DNA of 64,000 bases from Oscillospiraceae bacterium (GTDB taxonomy: Bacteria; Bacillota; Clostridia; Oscillospirales; Ruminococcaceae), in NCBI GenBank assembly GCA_017427265.1, contig JAFRTG010000021.1:62001-126000 (forward strand), in the 5' to 3' direction. Of the stretch, positions 1-9,663 are shown piece by piece. The notes beneath the pieces were generated by a model. The model saw nothing but the letters and a program-made list of their open reading frames with translations. It was not told the origin of the DNA and did no database searches. The position numbers and the translations under genes are program-made. The stretch's first letter is position 1, and the number at the start of each line of letters is the position of its first letter.

Positions 1-3000
1 GTTGTCGTCAACCGTTATGCATTCGGCGGCTGCAGCAGCATCAAGAAGATCAACTTTGCCGGAACAGCCCGCACAGCGACGCTGAGTGAGAGCTGCTTCT
101 CCGGTACCGGCATTGAAGAAATCGCGCTGCCGGAAAACGCAACTGCGATTGCGAATTCGATGTTCCAGGGATGCGCATCGCTGAAAACAGCTGTGATCCC
201 GCCGACTGTTACAAGCATCGGCGAAAATGCATTCAGCGGATGCGGTGCGCTGGAAAGTGTTGAGATTCCGGCAAGTGTTACCTATATCGGCCAAAATGCA
301 TTCAGCAGTGAAAAGGCACTGAAAAACCTGACGTTTGCAGATGACAGCCAGCTCCGGACGGTCATGGACTATGCATTCAGATACTGCGAGGCGCTGGAGG
401 AGCTTGACCTGACCAATGTGTCGGCCTCCTTTGGTTCTTATGTGTTCGGGGGCTGCAAGTCACTGAAAAACATCAAGCTGCCGAAGAAAATGACGCTGCT
501 GCCGAACAGTATTTTCTCCAACTGCACCGCTCTGGAAGAAATTGAGCTTCCGGAAAGTCTCCGTGAGCTGGGTTCACAGGCTTTCAGTGGTGCTGCTGCG
601 CTGAAGAGCATTCAGCTTCCGGAGCATCTGAACCGGATTGATGCGAGATGCTTTGAAGGCTGTGAATCGCTGGAGACGATTACGTTCCCGGAATCCCTGC
701 ATATTATTGCTAACGATGCGTTTTCCGGCTGCACAAAGCTGAATCATGTCAAGATCGGCCCGGCTGTTTCGTATCTGGGCAGCGGCGTGTTCAGCGAGTG
801 CACGGCTCTGAACGATATCACCCTGCCGACCTCGATGAGTGTAGTTCCGGACATGCTCTTCAAGGGCTGCACCGCGCTGAAAAGCATTGTTCTTCCGGAA
901 ACGCTCACGTCAATCGGCAGCGAGGCATTTATGAATTCCGGTATTCAGAAGATCGAGATTCCGGATTCGGTCACGACGATCAATTACCAGGCGTTTGAAG
1001 GCTGTGAGGCACTGACCGAAGTCAAGCTGCCGCAGGGACTTGTCAATCTGTATTTCCGCGCATTCTTCGGGTGCAAGGCACTAAAGAGCCTGACGCTTCC
1101 GGATGATGTACAGTACATCAGCAGACAGTGCTTTGAAGAAAGCGGTATTCAGTCGCTGGCACTGCCGGCCAATATCTGCACGCTTGAGGAGAACACCTTT
1201 GCAAAGAACATCAAGCTGACTGCGCCGAAGGATTCCGTTACGGCGGAAACGCTGACGGAGAATAAGATCAGCTTCACGGAGACCGCTCCGGTTACGCAGA
1301 TTACGACAACCGGTACAACCGGCACCGGCACGACCGAGACGACCACCGTCACGACGACAACGGTTGTGACAACAACGCAATACGATGAGAATACGCTGGT
1401 GGATAAGTCGAGCGGTGTGATCTTCCGGTATTATCTGAACAGCAATTATCTGACGGTGATCGGCTGTGACAAAGAGAAGGAAGAAATCGTCGTTCCGCAG
1501 ACCTATAACGGCAGGAACGTAACCAGTGTGGATTCTTATGCATTCCGCGGTATCACGGCAAAATCCGTTTCGCTCCCGCAGACGATTACATCTCTGAACT
1601 CCGGAATGTTTATGGATGCGAAGAATCTTGAAAAGGTTACCTTCAGTTCGGCCATTACCTATATTCCGGACAAATGCTTCTCCGGCTGTGAATCTCTGGT
1701 TTCGGTTCCGACTGAAAGCATCACAAGCATCAACTCGTATGCCTTTGAGAACTGCAAGTCTCTGGATATCGGTGTGTGGCCTGCGCTGGATTATATCAGC
1801 AACGGCGCTTTCATGGGCTGTGAATCGCTGACCTCGTTCAAGTTCTCGCCGCGGCTCACATACATCAACTCTTATTGCTTCATGGGCTGCAAGTCCCTGA
1901 AGAATATTGAACTGCCGTATTCGCTGGACTATATCAGTGACAGCGCATTCTGTGACTGCACCGCGCTGGAGAAGATTGCAATTCCGGATACGTGCAGAAA
2001 CATCTATTCGGCTGCCTTCCGCGGCTGCACCTCGCTCAAGGAGGTCAAGCTGCCGCGTCAGCTTTCGTACATCACCTATGAAACATTCGGTGACTGCACC
2101 GCGTTGAAGGAAATCACAATCCCGAAGGGCGTGGAGAATCTTTACAGCGGCATCTTCCGCGGCTGTACCGCACTGGAAAAGGTTTACATTGAGAATGAGG
2201 AACGCTTCTACCTCAATGAGGATGTATTCACTGACTGCCCGTCTCTGAAATACGTCAAGTGCCCTGCACAGTATTTCTATACAAGTGAATACTGTGTCGG
2301 CTATGTGCGTGACGAGAACGGCAATCGTGTCCCCGGAAAGAACAAGGTTCTGATGGAATGCTATCCGAACTATTATTCCAACCGGATGATCAAGGCCGGT
2401 GTTGTAACGTATAAGCCGATCGGTATTGACTACCATGTGGATGAGGCAACGGATACTGTTTGCGTCGATTATATCCACAGTCCGGAATTCTACTCTGAAA
2501 ACAGTGTTTATGTGCCGGCAGAGATCGAGGGCAAGCCTGTTATGACACTTGGCAGCGGCAAGCCGGTTATGGCAGGGGACTGCCTCTACTCGTATGTTTA
2601 TATTCCGTCTACGCTGAAGTACATCGGCGACTATGCGTTTATGAACTGCGAGAAATTCAGCAGCCTGAATTACACGGATGAGATGAATCTCGAATCCATC
2701 GGTCTGCAGGCGTTCTACGGAACAGCTGCTCAGAAGAGCGCAGAATCAAGTCATTCGTCTCTGACGTTCGGCAAGATCTTCTACCGCTGCTTCTCTGCGG
2801 AAGAAACCTTCAAGGTTTCGGATTACTACACCACGATCGCTGCGGATGCATTTGCACACAACAGCAGCATCAAAACGGTTGAGATTCCGGAGAATGTTCT
2901 TGTGATCGGCGACGGCGCGTTCTATGACTGCGCATCGCTGGAGCAGGTTACCGTTTCGGATACTGTCACTGCACTCGGCAGCGGCGCATTCGTCAACTGC

Positions 3001-3156
3001 GTACAGCTGAAGGATGTCGCGCTCGGCAGCGGCCTGGCAGAGTTCGGAAGCGACCTGTTCGTCGGCTGCGACGCGCTGAAAACCGTAACCGCACCGGAAG
3101 GCTCCAAGGCAGCCGAATGGTGCAGCAAAAACGGCTTCGGCAAATCGTCCACATAA
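1..3156 (+). CDS. BspA-like leucine-rich repeat surface protein, 5' truncated by the window
   Basis: The frame is open from the first base, so the start and any signal peptide lie outside the window; 1051 residues are visible. They consist of tandem LRR_5 (BspA/Treponema type) repeats of about 23 residues with the signature CxxLxxIxLPxSLxxIgxxAFxxC. A Thr-rich linker at about residues 430-460 separates an N-terminal from a C-terminal repeat block, and a partly non-repeat stretch follows at about 740-860. Such proteins are normally exported and mediate adhesion or protein binding. No dockerin or LPXTG sorting motif is seen at the C terminus, which ends in a normal repeat followed by a short Lys/Ser tail. 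A perfect hairpin terminator follows. The ligand cannot be deduced. Confidence 0.9.
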   Translation, partial: VVVNRYAFGGCSSIKKINFAGTARTATLSESCFSGTGIEEIALPENATAIANSMFQGCASLKTAVIPPTVTSIGENAFSGCGALESVEIPASVTYIGQNAFSSEKALKNLTFADDSQLRTVMDYAFRYCEALEELDLTNVSASFGSYVFGGCKSLKNIKLPKKMTLLPNSIFSNCTALEEIELPESLRELGSQAFSGAAALKSIQLPEHLNRIDARCFEGCESLETITFPESLHIIANDAFSGCTKLNHVKIGPAVSYLGSGVFSECTALNDITLPTSMSVVPDMLFKGCTALKSIVLPETLTSIGSEAFMNSGIQKIEIPDSVTTINYQAFEGCEALTEVKLPQGLVNLYFRAFFGCKALKSLTLPDDVQYISRQCFEESGIQSLALPANICTLEENTFAKNIKLTAPKDSVTAETLTENKISFTETAPVTQITTTGTTGTGTTETTTVTTTTVVTTTQYDENTLVDKSSGVIFRYYLNSNYLTVIGCDKEKEEIVVPQTYNGRNVTSVDSYAFRGITAKSVSLPQTITSLNSGMFMDAKNLEKVTFSSAITYIPDKCFSGCESLVSVPTESITSINSYAFENCKSLDIGVWPALDYISNGAFMGCESLTSFKFSPRLTYINSYCFMGCKSLKNIELPYSLDYISDSAFCDCTALEKIAIPDTCRNIYSAAFRGCTSLKEVKLPRQLSYITYETFGDCTALKEITIPKGVENLYSGIFRGCTALEKVYIENEERFYLNEDVFTDCPSLKYVKCPAQYFYTSEYCVGYVRDENGNRVPGKNKVLMECYPNYYSNRMIKAGVVTYKPIGIDYHVDEATDTVCVDYIHSPEFYSENSVYVPAEIEGKPVMTLGSGKPVMAGDCLYSYVYIPSTLKYIGDYAFMNCEKFSSLNYTDEMNLESIGLQAFYGTAAQKSAESSHSSLTFGKIFYRCFSAEETFKVSDYYTTIAADAFAHNSSIKTVEIPENVLVIGDGAFYDCASLEQVTVSDTVTALGSGAFVNCVQLKDVALGSGLAEFGSDLFVGCDALKTVTAPEGSKAAEWCSKNGFGKSST

Positions 3157-3170
3157 TCCCGCATAACGGC

Positions 3171-3204
3171 AAACGCCGGAATCCCGCATGGGATTCCGGC
3201 GTTT
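3171..3204 (+). terminator. Terminator of the BspA-like gene
   Basis: A perfect 15-bp stem (3171-3185 with 3190-3204) around a GCAT loop, starting 14 bases after the stop codon. The T tract is short (TTTCAGTTT). Confidence 0.8.
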
Positions 3205-3219
3205 CAGTTTGTTGATAAA

Positions 3220-3277
3220 GCGGTATCTCCGATGGATTGATAATGGGGCGCTGCGTGATCCGTTCATCGAAGATACC
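3220..3277. repeat. Hairpin-forming intergenic repeat, copy 1
   Basis: Inverted arms GGTATCTCCGATG (3222-3234) and CATCGAAGATACC (3265-3277) differ at one base. Bases 3220-3241 recur identically, in inverse orientation, at 38897-38918, where they also form a hairpin. Confidence 0.6.
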
Positions 3278-3289
3278 TCTGAAATACCG

Positions 3290-3326
3290 ACAGCCCGGAT
3301 ACGGTCAAAAACCGTATCCGGGCTGT
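3290..3326 (-). terminator. Terminator of the MoxR/DUF58/transglutaminase operon
   Basis: A perfect 16-bp stem (3290-3305 with 3311-3326) around CAAAA, 22 bases beyond the stop codon at 3349 on the minus strand. It could also act on plus-strand read-through. Confidence 0.75.
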
Positions 3327-3348
3327 GCTGTTTGATCGTGAGCTGCAT

Positions 3349-5853
3349 TCAGCGGACAATATGTCTGCCCCAGCGCAGCCAGAGCTTCTGCATCCGGCCT
3401 GCATTCTGATAGAGTGCATCCGCCATCTGCAGTGCTGTCTGAGAGATGACCTTTGCATCTGCTGCAGAAACACCGTTCCGGCTGAACACCGCGGCCTGCT
3501 GAATCGCAATCGCCTTGGTAATCTTTCCGGCCGGGAGCAGCTTGCAGGCTTCCTCAGCCTTTTCGGCAAAGCGTTCATGCGAAAGATTATTCTGTGTCAC
3601 ACCCTGCATCCGCAGAAGCTGCATCAGGAACTGATAGGCTTCATGCGAGACCTCGTTCGGCTTCCGGCTGTTCAGCGCCCTGTTCCGGCGGGAGACAACC
3701 TTGCAGTGGAATCTGTAATAAACTGTCACAATCGCCGCGATCAGCAGCAGAACACCAAGCGTGCGCAGAATGATGCGGACAGCCTTTTTGGAAAGCAGCG
3801 GTTTGCTGCCGGGTGTACCGGGGGTATTGTCCGATGTCGTTGTGACCGGCGCATGCGTCGTTGTCGTCTGCGTAACGGTTTCGGGAACCTCCTCCGTGAC
3901 TGTTTCCGCCGGCTGTTCCGGCGTTCCGGAATACGAATGCCAGATGCTCTGCACGGTCTCCGTGAATTCAAACGGATACCATCCGTAGCCGTCAATATAG
4001 ATCTCTGCCCATGCATGTGCCTGATGATCCGGCACATCAATCTCATAGCTATCCGCCTGTCTGCCGGCGGCAAAATTGTTTTCCGTCATGACATAGCCCT
4101 GACAGTAACGTGCGGGGATGCCGCACATCCGGCAGAGCAGAACCGCTGCGGACGCATAATGCGCGCAGAAGCCCTTGTGGCTCGTCGTCAGGAAGTATTC
4201 GACAAAATCCTCGTTCTTCGGCTGCAGACCGGGATGGATTGTGTACTCTGCACGGTTCCAGATATAGTCCCGGATTGCGGTGAGCTTTTCTTCCAGAGGC
4301 TGGGAGCTGTCCGGCTGATACGGTGCAAACGCATCGTGAATCCGCCCGATCGCTTCGGTCTCCGGCAGCATCAGATAGGTGTCGCGCACGAACTGCTCGT
4401 ACTCGGAGACGACCGGGTCAGACGACGGTGCGGAAGTCGAATCCATGTAATCCCACGGCGGAATCGCATCGGTCAGAATCCAGAAGTCATATTCCTTGGT
4501 ACTCTTGAGCTGTGTTTCAATGTCATAGCGGTATTTCGTCCCCTTTGGGAACAGCGCCTCATAGGGCACATAATTCATGACCTCGTTTGAGACGGCCTTG
4601 ATACTGCAGGATGCACCGAGCAAACTGCCGTCATCAAGCCGCATCTGATCGAAATGATCGGAATGCTGCACGGTCTGCGGCATCCGGTTTTCATCGGTCA
4701 GATCGGAAAAAAGCCTCTGATTCCGCCGGTAGATGCCGGTCGGGATGGCCCAGCCTTTGCCGGTATATTCCGACCGGATCAGGCCGCGCATGTAGTAATC
4801 CTTCTCCCGTGCCGTCGATTTGACGGATGCATGGAAGATTGTCCGGCCGTCAAAGCTCAGATCGCCGTTCTGCAGCAGATCCAGTTCATCCGTCACGATA
4901 TTCGCGCCGATATTGGACGGAATTTTTTGCAGCAATCCGGTCACATCCCGGAACGTCATCTTCTTAAACGACTCAACCATGTTGATGCGGAAGGTATCGA
5001 GCTTTTCCGGCCGCTTATGCTTTGCGCCGATACACATTACGGTACCGGCCAGCAGTGCCGAAATCAGCAGCAGAACCGCCGCGCCGTTTTCATGCGTTGT
5101 GAACAGCTGCTCTGTTTCATTGAGGAACGCCTGCTGGAGCGAGGCGGATGCGCCCTGATTTTTCATGCTCCGCCGCGTCGGCTTCCGGCGTGCGATTGCC
5201 AGTGTGCCGAGCCAGAACAGAATCATCAGAAAGACCGGTATGCTGCGCGTTTCCAGACCGAAGTACAGGCCGCATTCCAGAAACGGGAATGTGACGAAGA
5301 ACCGGATCCAGAAGCCGCTCTTGCTGGACTGCGCATGTGTCATCAGCACATCGGAATATTCCAGCAGCGCAACCAGTGCAATCACAATCAGGATGAAAAC
5401 GAACTGCACGCATTTGGCCTCTGTCCATAGAGAGGGCAGATTGATCTCCTGCACGGTAAAGGTCGTTTTCATGAGGATTTTCTGCCGCATAACCTGATAG
5501 ATCACGCCGGCACCGACCACGGCCTCTTCCCGGAACCGCAGCAGCAGCAGCGGAATCGAAGCAAACGCAGCGAGGATGCAGCCGAAGCCGATCTTCGGAG
5601 ATGCTACACGGATCAGCCGCATCACAGACGTCAGCGCAATGGTAAACAGAATGAGCTGCTTCAGCTGAATCTCAAAGGAGAAAAAGCCCTGCAGGCACCA
5701 GACGGTTCCGATGCTGCCGCAGAGAGTAATCAGAAACCGGACAAAGCGTTCGGGAAAGGCACGCTGGTGCTGAACGGTCATTGTGATGCCGTCATGCATC
5801 AGCAGTTCCTTCGGACGGGCACGCCGTTCGGTTGCGGAAGGATTGCGGATCAC
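3349..5853 (-). CDS. Membrane-anchored transglutaminase-like protein
   Basis: 834 residues. A block of hydrophobic helices fills roughly residues 30-270. An extracytoplasmic region follows, with a transglutaminase-like core at about 555-640: GFCAHYASAA carries the nucleophilic Cys, and HAWAEIYIDGYGWYPFEF carries the His and an acidic residue in place of the usual Asp. A Thr-rich linker (about 655-680), one more membrane helix (about 690-715) and a cytoplasmic tail complete it. The GTG start at 5853 overlaps the stop of the DUF58 gene (GTGA) and has a strong AAGGAGGGG ahead of it; an internal ATG 18 codons on also has a ribosome site. With DUF58 and MoxR proteins this forms a widespread three-gene operon thought to act on cell-envelope proteins. 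The substrate is unknown. Confidence 0.88.
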   Translation of the reverse strand: MIRNPSATERRARPKELLMHDGITMTVQHQRAFPERFVRFLITLCGSIGTVWCLQGFFSFEIQLKQLILFTIALTSVMRLIRVASPKIGFGCILAAFASIPLLLLRFREEAVVGAGVIYQVMRQKILMKTTFTVQEINLPSLWTEAKCVQFVFILIVIALVALLEYSDVLMTHAQSSKSGFWIRFFVTFPFLECGLYFGLETRSIPVFLMILFWLGTLAIARRKPTRRSMKNQGASASLQQAFLNETEQLFTTHENGAAVLLLISALLAGTVMCIGAKHKRPEKLDTFRINMVESFKKMTFRDVTGLLQKIPSNIGANIVTDELDLLQNGDLSFDGRTIFHASVKSTAREKDYYMRGLIRSEYTGKGWAIPTGIYRRNQRLFSDLTDENRMPQTVQHSDHFDQMRLDDGSLLGASCSIKAVSNEVMNYVPYEALFPKGTKYRYDIETQLKSTKEYDFWILTDAIPPWDYMDSTSAPSSDPVVSEYEQFVRDTYLMLPETEAIGRIHDAFAPYQPDSSQPLEEKLTAIRDYIWNRAEYTIHPGLQPKNEDFVEYFLTTSHKGFCAHYASAAVLLCRMCGIPARYCQGYVMTENNFAAGRQADSYEIDVPDHQAHAWAEIYIDGYGWYPFEFTETVQSIWHSYSGTPEQPAETVTEEVPETVTQTTTTHAPVTTTSDNTPGTPGSKPLLSKKAVRIILRTLGVLLLIAAIVTVYYRFHCKVVSRRNRALNSRKPNEVSHEAYQFLMQLLRMQGVTQNNLSHERFAEKAEEACKLLPAGKITKAIAIQQAAVFSRNGVSAADAKVISQTALQMADALYQNAGRMQKLWLRWGRHIVR

Positions 5854-7091
5854 GCTTCATCCCCTCCTTCCGCGGTCACCTGCTCGACGGCAGGTGCAAA
5901 ATGCACGGCAGTCTGCTCCGGATTCAGATGCATCACAGGCACCACGCGGAACGGCTGCGAAAGGTCATCATCCAGATGAATCTCCCCGGATGAGACCGCG
6001 GTAAAAACGGTGAAACGCTCCGGACAGGGCGCTGCGCACAGCACTTCTGTCAGCGCATCGTCGAGCTGCGGCGTAAAGATCAGAACACGCTCATAATGAT
6101 GGCTGGTGTCGAGAAAATCCTGCATTGCCTGCAGCATCCGGGCGTGTCCGCTTTCCGGAACCGGCGTTGTTTTGAGGATTTCCCGCAGCCAGAATGCTGC
6201 GTCAGCCAGATCGTCATAAAGCTCCGAGACAGCCATGCCGGTCTCGGAGCGGTAGGATGTCATTGCAAAATCTATATCCTGCTCCGGCAGCGCGGTCATG
6301 ACGGAATACAGCGCGGAAAGTGCTGTATCGACTTGCAGTGCTGCCGCAGGCTGTTCGCCGGAAAGCCGGTAATCCGTCACCAGCAGGCAGCCGGATGAAA
6401 GCGGCAGGCTGTATTCCTTGACCATCAGCATATCCAGCTTGGAGCTGAGCTTCCAGTGAATGCGGGAGATCAGATCGCCCTCGCGGTAAACATGCAGGTC
6501 AAAGATTTCGGAAGGATCGTCGCCGGCCTTGACCTTGGAATATTCTGCATTGTCCGTTTCTGCGGTCGGAACAGGCGGCCATTCCTCAGGCACCAGCACA
6601 TCCGAGGACGGCATCACGAGGACACTGTCCTGCAGATTCAGCGGCACCTTCTTTTTGAACAGCCGCAGCGCATCGTACATCACCAGCCCCGTGATGCGAA
6701 TCTGCATCACGCCGCAGGTCACGGTGTGAAACGAAAGGCGGATGCGCTGACTGTTGCGCGCCAGAATCGGGATTGTCAGCGTCAGCGGCGTCACCTCGCC
6801 TGTCATGCTGTTGGTATATTCCAGAGACAGCTGCGCCTCTGAAACGGAGACAAAGCTCCTGTTTGTGATCTGCAGCACCCACTGGAACACGTTTCCTTTG
6901 AGGATCGGTTCCTTGCTGTGGCTGAGCTGCATCCGGACCGTCCGCTGCAGCAGCGTCAGACCCAGCCAGATCACCAGCGGAAAGCCGAGTCCGAACAGCA
7001 GAAGCTCCAGCGACAGCTTTCCGATATAGAGAATATAGAACAGCACGAGCACGAGAAGCAGAGCCGCATATAACAGCTTTGCACGGGTCAT
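5850..7091 (-). CDS. DUF58 domain protein
   Basis: 413 residues. Two N-terminal membrane helices (about residues 5-45) precede a beta-rich region. The DUF58 signature follows at about 195-235 (a GDD..EI.DLHVYREGD...RIHWKLSSK stretch), leading into a vWA-like fold. The start ATG overlaps the stop of the MoxR gene by ATGA and its own stop overlaps the transglutaminase start, so the three are translationally coupled. DUF58 proteins are the usual partners of MoxR ATPases; they are presumed membrane-bound clients or adaptors. The exact function in this operon is not known. Confidence 0.85.
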   Translation of the reverse strand: MTRAKLLYAALLLVLVLFYILYIGKLSLELLLFGLGFPLVIWLGLTLLQRTVRMQLSHSKEPILKGNVFQWVLQITNRSFVSVSEAQLSLEYTNSMTGEVTPLTLTIPILARNSQRIRLSFHTVTCGVMQIRITGLVMYDALRLFKKKVPLNLQDSVLVMPSSDVLVPEEWPPVPTAETDNAEYSKVKAGDDPSEIFDLHVYREGDLISRIHWKLSSKLDMLMVKEYSLPLSSGCLLVTDYRLSGEQPAAALQVDTALSALYSVMTALPEQDIDFAMTSYRSETGMAVSELYDDLADAAFWLREILKTTPVPESGHARMLQAMQDFLDTSHHYERVLIFTPQLDDALTEVLCAAPCPERFTVFTAVSSGEIHLDDDLSQPFRVVPVMHLNPEQTAVHFAPAVEQVTAEGGDEA

Positions 7092-8065
7092 TCCTGATAC
7101 CTTCTCAGCTTGGGAACGGCAACGCTTCCCATGATCTCCTCGATCAGCTGCTCTGCCGTGATGTTTTCTGTCTTTGCACGGGCATTGAGCAGCATACGGT
7201 GTGCAAACGTCTCAACAACGATGACACGGATATCGTCCGGGGTGACATAGTCTCTGCCGCGGACAAGCGCCGTCGCACGGGCTGCTGCACAGAGTGCCAG
7301 CGAGCCTCTCGGACTGACACCGAGCTTAATCAGCGGATGATTGCGCGTTGCAGCAGAAATCTCTGCGATATAGCGCAGAATTGCACCGTCCACATAGACC
7401 TGAGCAGCGGTTTCCTGCAGAATCTGCAGCTCGGCTCTGGTGAGCACCGGCTCCAGACGCTCCAGCGGATTTTCCGTGCTGCGCGCCTGCATGATCTGCA
7501 CCTCGCTCTCCAGATCGGGATAGCCCATGTGCAGACGGAGCATGAAGCGGTCCAGCTGCGATTCCGGCAGCATCTGCGTACCGACAGAACCGGTCGGGTT
7601 CTGGGTTGCGAGTACGCAGTAGGGGGCGGGCAGCGAATATGTTTTTCCGTCAACAGTCACGGCTGTTTCTTCCATCAGCTGCAGCAGTGCGGACTGTGTT
7701 TTCGGAGATGTACGGTTGATCTCATCCGCCAGCAGCAGGTTGCAGAAGGCCGCACCCTTCTGGAATTCCATTTTGCCGGTGTCCTTCTGATAGACGGAAA
7801 AGCCCGTCACATCACTCGGCAGCACATCCGGCGTAAACTGAATCCGGTGATAATCCAGATCCATTGTTTTTGCAAAAGCAAGTGCCAGCGTCGTTTTTCC
7901 GACGCCCGGCATATCTTCCAGCAGTACATGTCCCTTGGCAAGCATCGCAAGCAGAACCTTGAGGATAATCATATCCTTTCCGACGACAACGCTCTGCACG
8001 GCATGAAGAATCTGCTGTGCATAGTTCGATGCTTCCTTGGCAGAAAACGTCTTGGGCTCGTTCAT
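7088..8065 (-). CDS. MoxR-family AAA+ ATPase
   Basis: 325 residues from the ATG at 8065, chosen because GAAGAAGGAG lies just upstream; the longer reading from 8218 has no such site and begins with unconserved sequence. Walker A is MPGVGKTT (about residue 45) and Walker B is LLADEINR (about 110). A sensor region (ATQNP) and the AAA lid follow. MoxR proteins act as chaperone-like ATPases that mature or assemble partner proteins. First gene of the operon with DUF58 and transglutaminase genes. Confidence 0.9.
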   Translation of the reverse strand: MNEPKTFSAKEASNYAQQILHAVQSVVVGKDMIILKVLLAMLAKGHVLLEDMPGVGKTTLALAFAKTMDLDYHRIQFTPDVLPSDVTGFSVYQKDTGKMEFQKGAAFCNLLLADEINRTSPKTQSALLQLMEETAVTVDGKTYSLPAPYCVLATQNPTGSVGTQMLPESQLDRFMLRLHMGYPDLESEVQIMQARSTENPLERLEPVLTRAELQILQETAAQVYVDGAILRYIAEISAATRNHPLIKLGVSPRGSLALCAAARATALVRGRDYVTPDDIRVIVVETFAHRMLLNARAKTENITAEQLIEEIMGSVAVPKLRRYQE

Positions 8066-8135
8066 AATGGAAAACTCCTTCTTCTTTCCGTCACTGAAAC
8101 AGGTTGACGGTTTCTTTTGTTCGGGCACTGTGTGT

Positions 8136-8164
8136 ATTATATCACATATTTTGTTGATTTGCAA
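8136..8164 (-). promoter_or_regulatory. Promoter of the MoxR operon
   Basis: On the minus strand, TTGCAA, a 17-base spacer and TATAAT lie 71-99 bases upstream of the MoxR start. Confidence 0.6.
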
Positions 8165-8330
8165 CCGTTTTTCCGCCGCTTCGGTCTGCATCTGCGGGTT
8201 TTTCCGGCTGCGGGACATTTTTTCCTTTTTTGAAAACGACGATTTCGCTAAATTTTCGGCAGAATGACTGCCTTTTTTTTAAGAGTATATAAACCTTTAT
8301 GAAGAGTTTATGAAACCATCGGAATTCCTC

Positions 8331-8359
8331 TTTACTTTGTCTCCGAAACATGGTAAACT
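8331..8359 (+). promoter_or_regulatory. Candidate promoter of the hydrolase gene
   Basis: TTTACT, 17 bases, TAAACT, about 85 bases before the start at 8443. Four of six bases match in each box. The 377-base gap 8066-8442 holds this and the divergent MoxR promoter; no gene is seen in it. Confidence 0.45.
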
Positions 8360-8442
8360 GAGAATATAAACGCAAACCAAACAAATTCCCTGCGGCGCTG
8401 CACTGCTGCGGGAAACCCAACCGCAGAAAGGAATTGTCTGAT

Positions 8443-9495
8443 ATGAAGGAAGCTAAGGAAACCAAGAAAAAAGGGAAAGTCGGAAAGGTAATTCGCTGGA
8501 TCCTGCTGGGACTGCTGATTCTGCTTGCCGCACTGACGATCTGGAATCAGATCTGCACCGCCATGGAAAAGCGGAAGATCAGCGCACTGAATTACGGCAA
8601 CTCCACCCTCAATGTGGACGGCAGCTATCTCAATCTTCAGATCGACGGAGACATGAATGAGCAGACCATCGTGCTGCTGCCGGGTCTCGGCGCCGCATAC
8701 CCGATTCTGGAATTCCGTCCGCTGGCGGAAGCGCTTTCGGATACCTACCGCGTCGTCACGGTTGAACCGCTCGGCTACGGCCTTTCGGATACAGCTGATT
8801 CGCCCCGCACCGTCAATGCGGTCGTTGCGGAGCTGCACAGCTGCATGGAAACCCTCGGCTATTCTGACTACTATCTGATGGCGCATTCATTCGGCGGTAT
8901 TTATTCCCTCGCATGGGCAAATCAGTTCCCGGATGAAGTAGACGGCTTCATCGGCATTGACCCTTCTGTTCCGAAGCAGATCGACTGCAATCCGTTCCCG
9001 ATCAACACCATGACGCTGAACTCGATCCTGACGGGCGTTGACCGGTTCATCACATTCACCGGCATCAAGCGTCTGACGAGCATCGGCAATCCGAGAAACG
9101 CCGTGCAGCTGGATATGAGCTATCCGTATACGGATGCCGATCTGGAGGCAGCCCGGATGATGGTGCTTGACCGCGCCTACAACAAGAGCTCTCTCAATGA
9201 GTCAAGAGGCTTGAAAAACGCACTGCTCTCGACCCGTGAGATGACCTTCCCGGCTGATGTTCCCGTGCTGAACTTCGTCTGCACATCCAACTGCGAGATG
9301 ATGCCCGAATGGGAGCCGATGCACCACGACATCATCACCGAGACCGAATACAGCGAAGTCGTCAAGCTGGAAGGTCAGCATTATCTGCACCTTGACAACA
9401 AGCAGAACATCGTTGACAAGGTCAAGGAGTGGATTCCGACTGTGCCCGCCAAGGGCGGCAGTGCGGAAGATGTATTTGATGAACACGAGGACTGA
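8443..9495 (+). CDS. Alpha/beta hydrolase with N-terminal membrane anchor
   Basis: 350 residues from the ATG at 8443, ten bases after AAAGGA; a TTG nine bases earlier is too close to that site. A Lys-rich N terminus precedes one membrane helix (about residues 20-40), so the catalytic domain is probably outside the membrane. The hydrolase fold shows the oxyanion segment LLPGLGA (about 80), the nucleophile elbow AHSFGG (about 145), and a late His in GQHYLHLD (about 310). The reaction is not predictable. It stands alone, with its own promoter and terminator. Confidence 0.82.
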   Translation: MKEAKETKKKGKVGKVIRWILLGLLILLAALTIWNQICTAMEKRKISALNYGNSTLNVDGSYLNLQIDGDMNEQTIVLLPGLGAAYPILEFRPLAEALSDTYRVVTVEPLGYGLSDTADSPRTVNAVVAELHSCMETLGYSDYYLMAHSFGGIYSLAWANQFPDEVDGFIGIDPSVPKQIDCNPFPINTMTLNSILTGVDRFITFTGIKRLTSIGNPRNAVQLDMSYPYTDADLEAARMMVLDRAYNKSSLNESRGLKNALLSTREMTFPADVPVLNFVCTSNCEMMPEWEPMHHDIITETEYSEVVKLEGQHYLHLDNKQNIVDKVKEWIPTVPAKGGSAEDVFDEHED

Positions 9496-9519
9496 ACACA
9501 AGCCGCATATAGAAGATTT

Positions 9520-9549
9520 GCCCCTGAGCGTTTCAAATCGCTCAGGGGC
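9520..9549 (+). terminator. Terminator of the hydrolase gene
   Basis: An 11-bp perfect stem, GCCCCTGAGCG with CGCTCAGGGGC, 24 bases after the stop codon. Confidence 0.75.
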
Positions 9550-9615
9550 ATTGTGGTTTATTCGCTTTCTGTCGCTAGTCAGAATTCAGCCGTCCGGTTT
9601 CTGTATATAGATCAA

Positions 9616-9648
9616 ATGCGCCGGTAAGCGGATTGCTCACCGGCGCAT
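9616..9648 (-). terminator. Terminator of purA
   Basis: A 14-bp stem (9616-9629 with 9635-9648). The single mismatch on the plus strand is a G-U pair in minus-strand RNA, which fits purA as the gene served. Confidence 0.7.
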
Positions 9649-9663
9649 CTTGTATGATTCGGT

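Noticed and set aside
1081-2478. 465-codon open frame on the minus strand across the BspA-like gene
   Set aside because: It is a shadow of repetitive LRR coding sequence; the plus-strand repeats are unmistakable and the antisense product has no family features.
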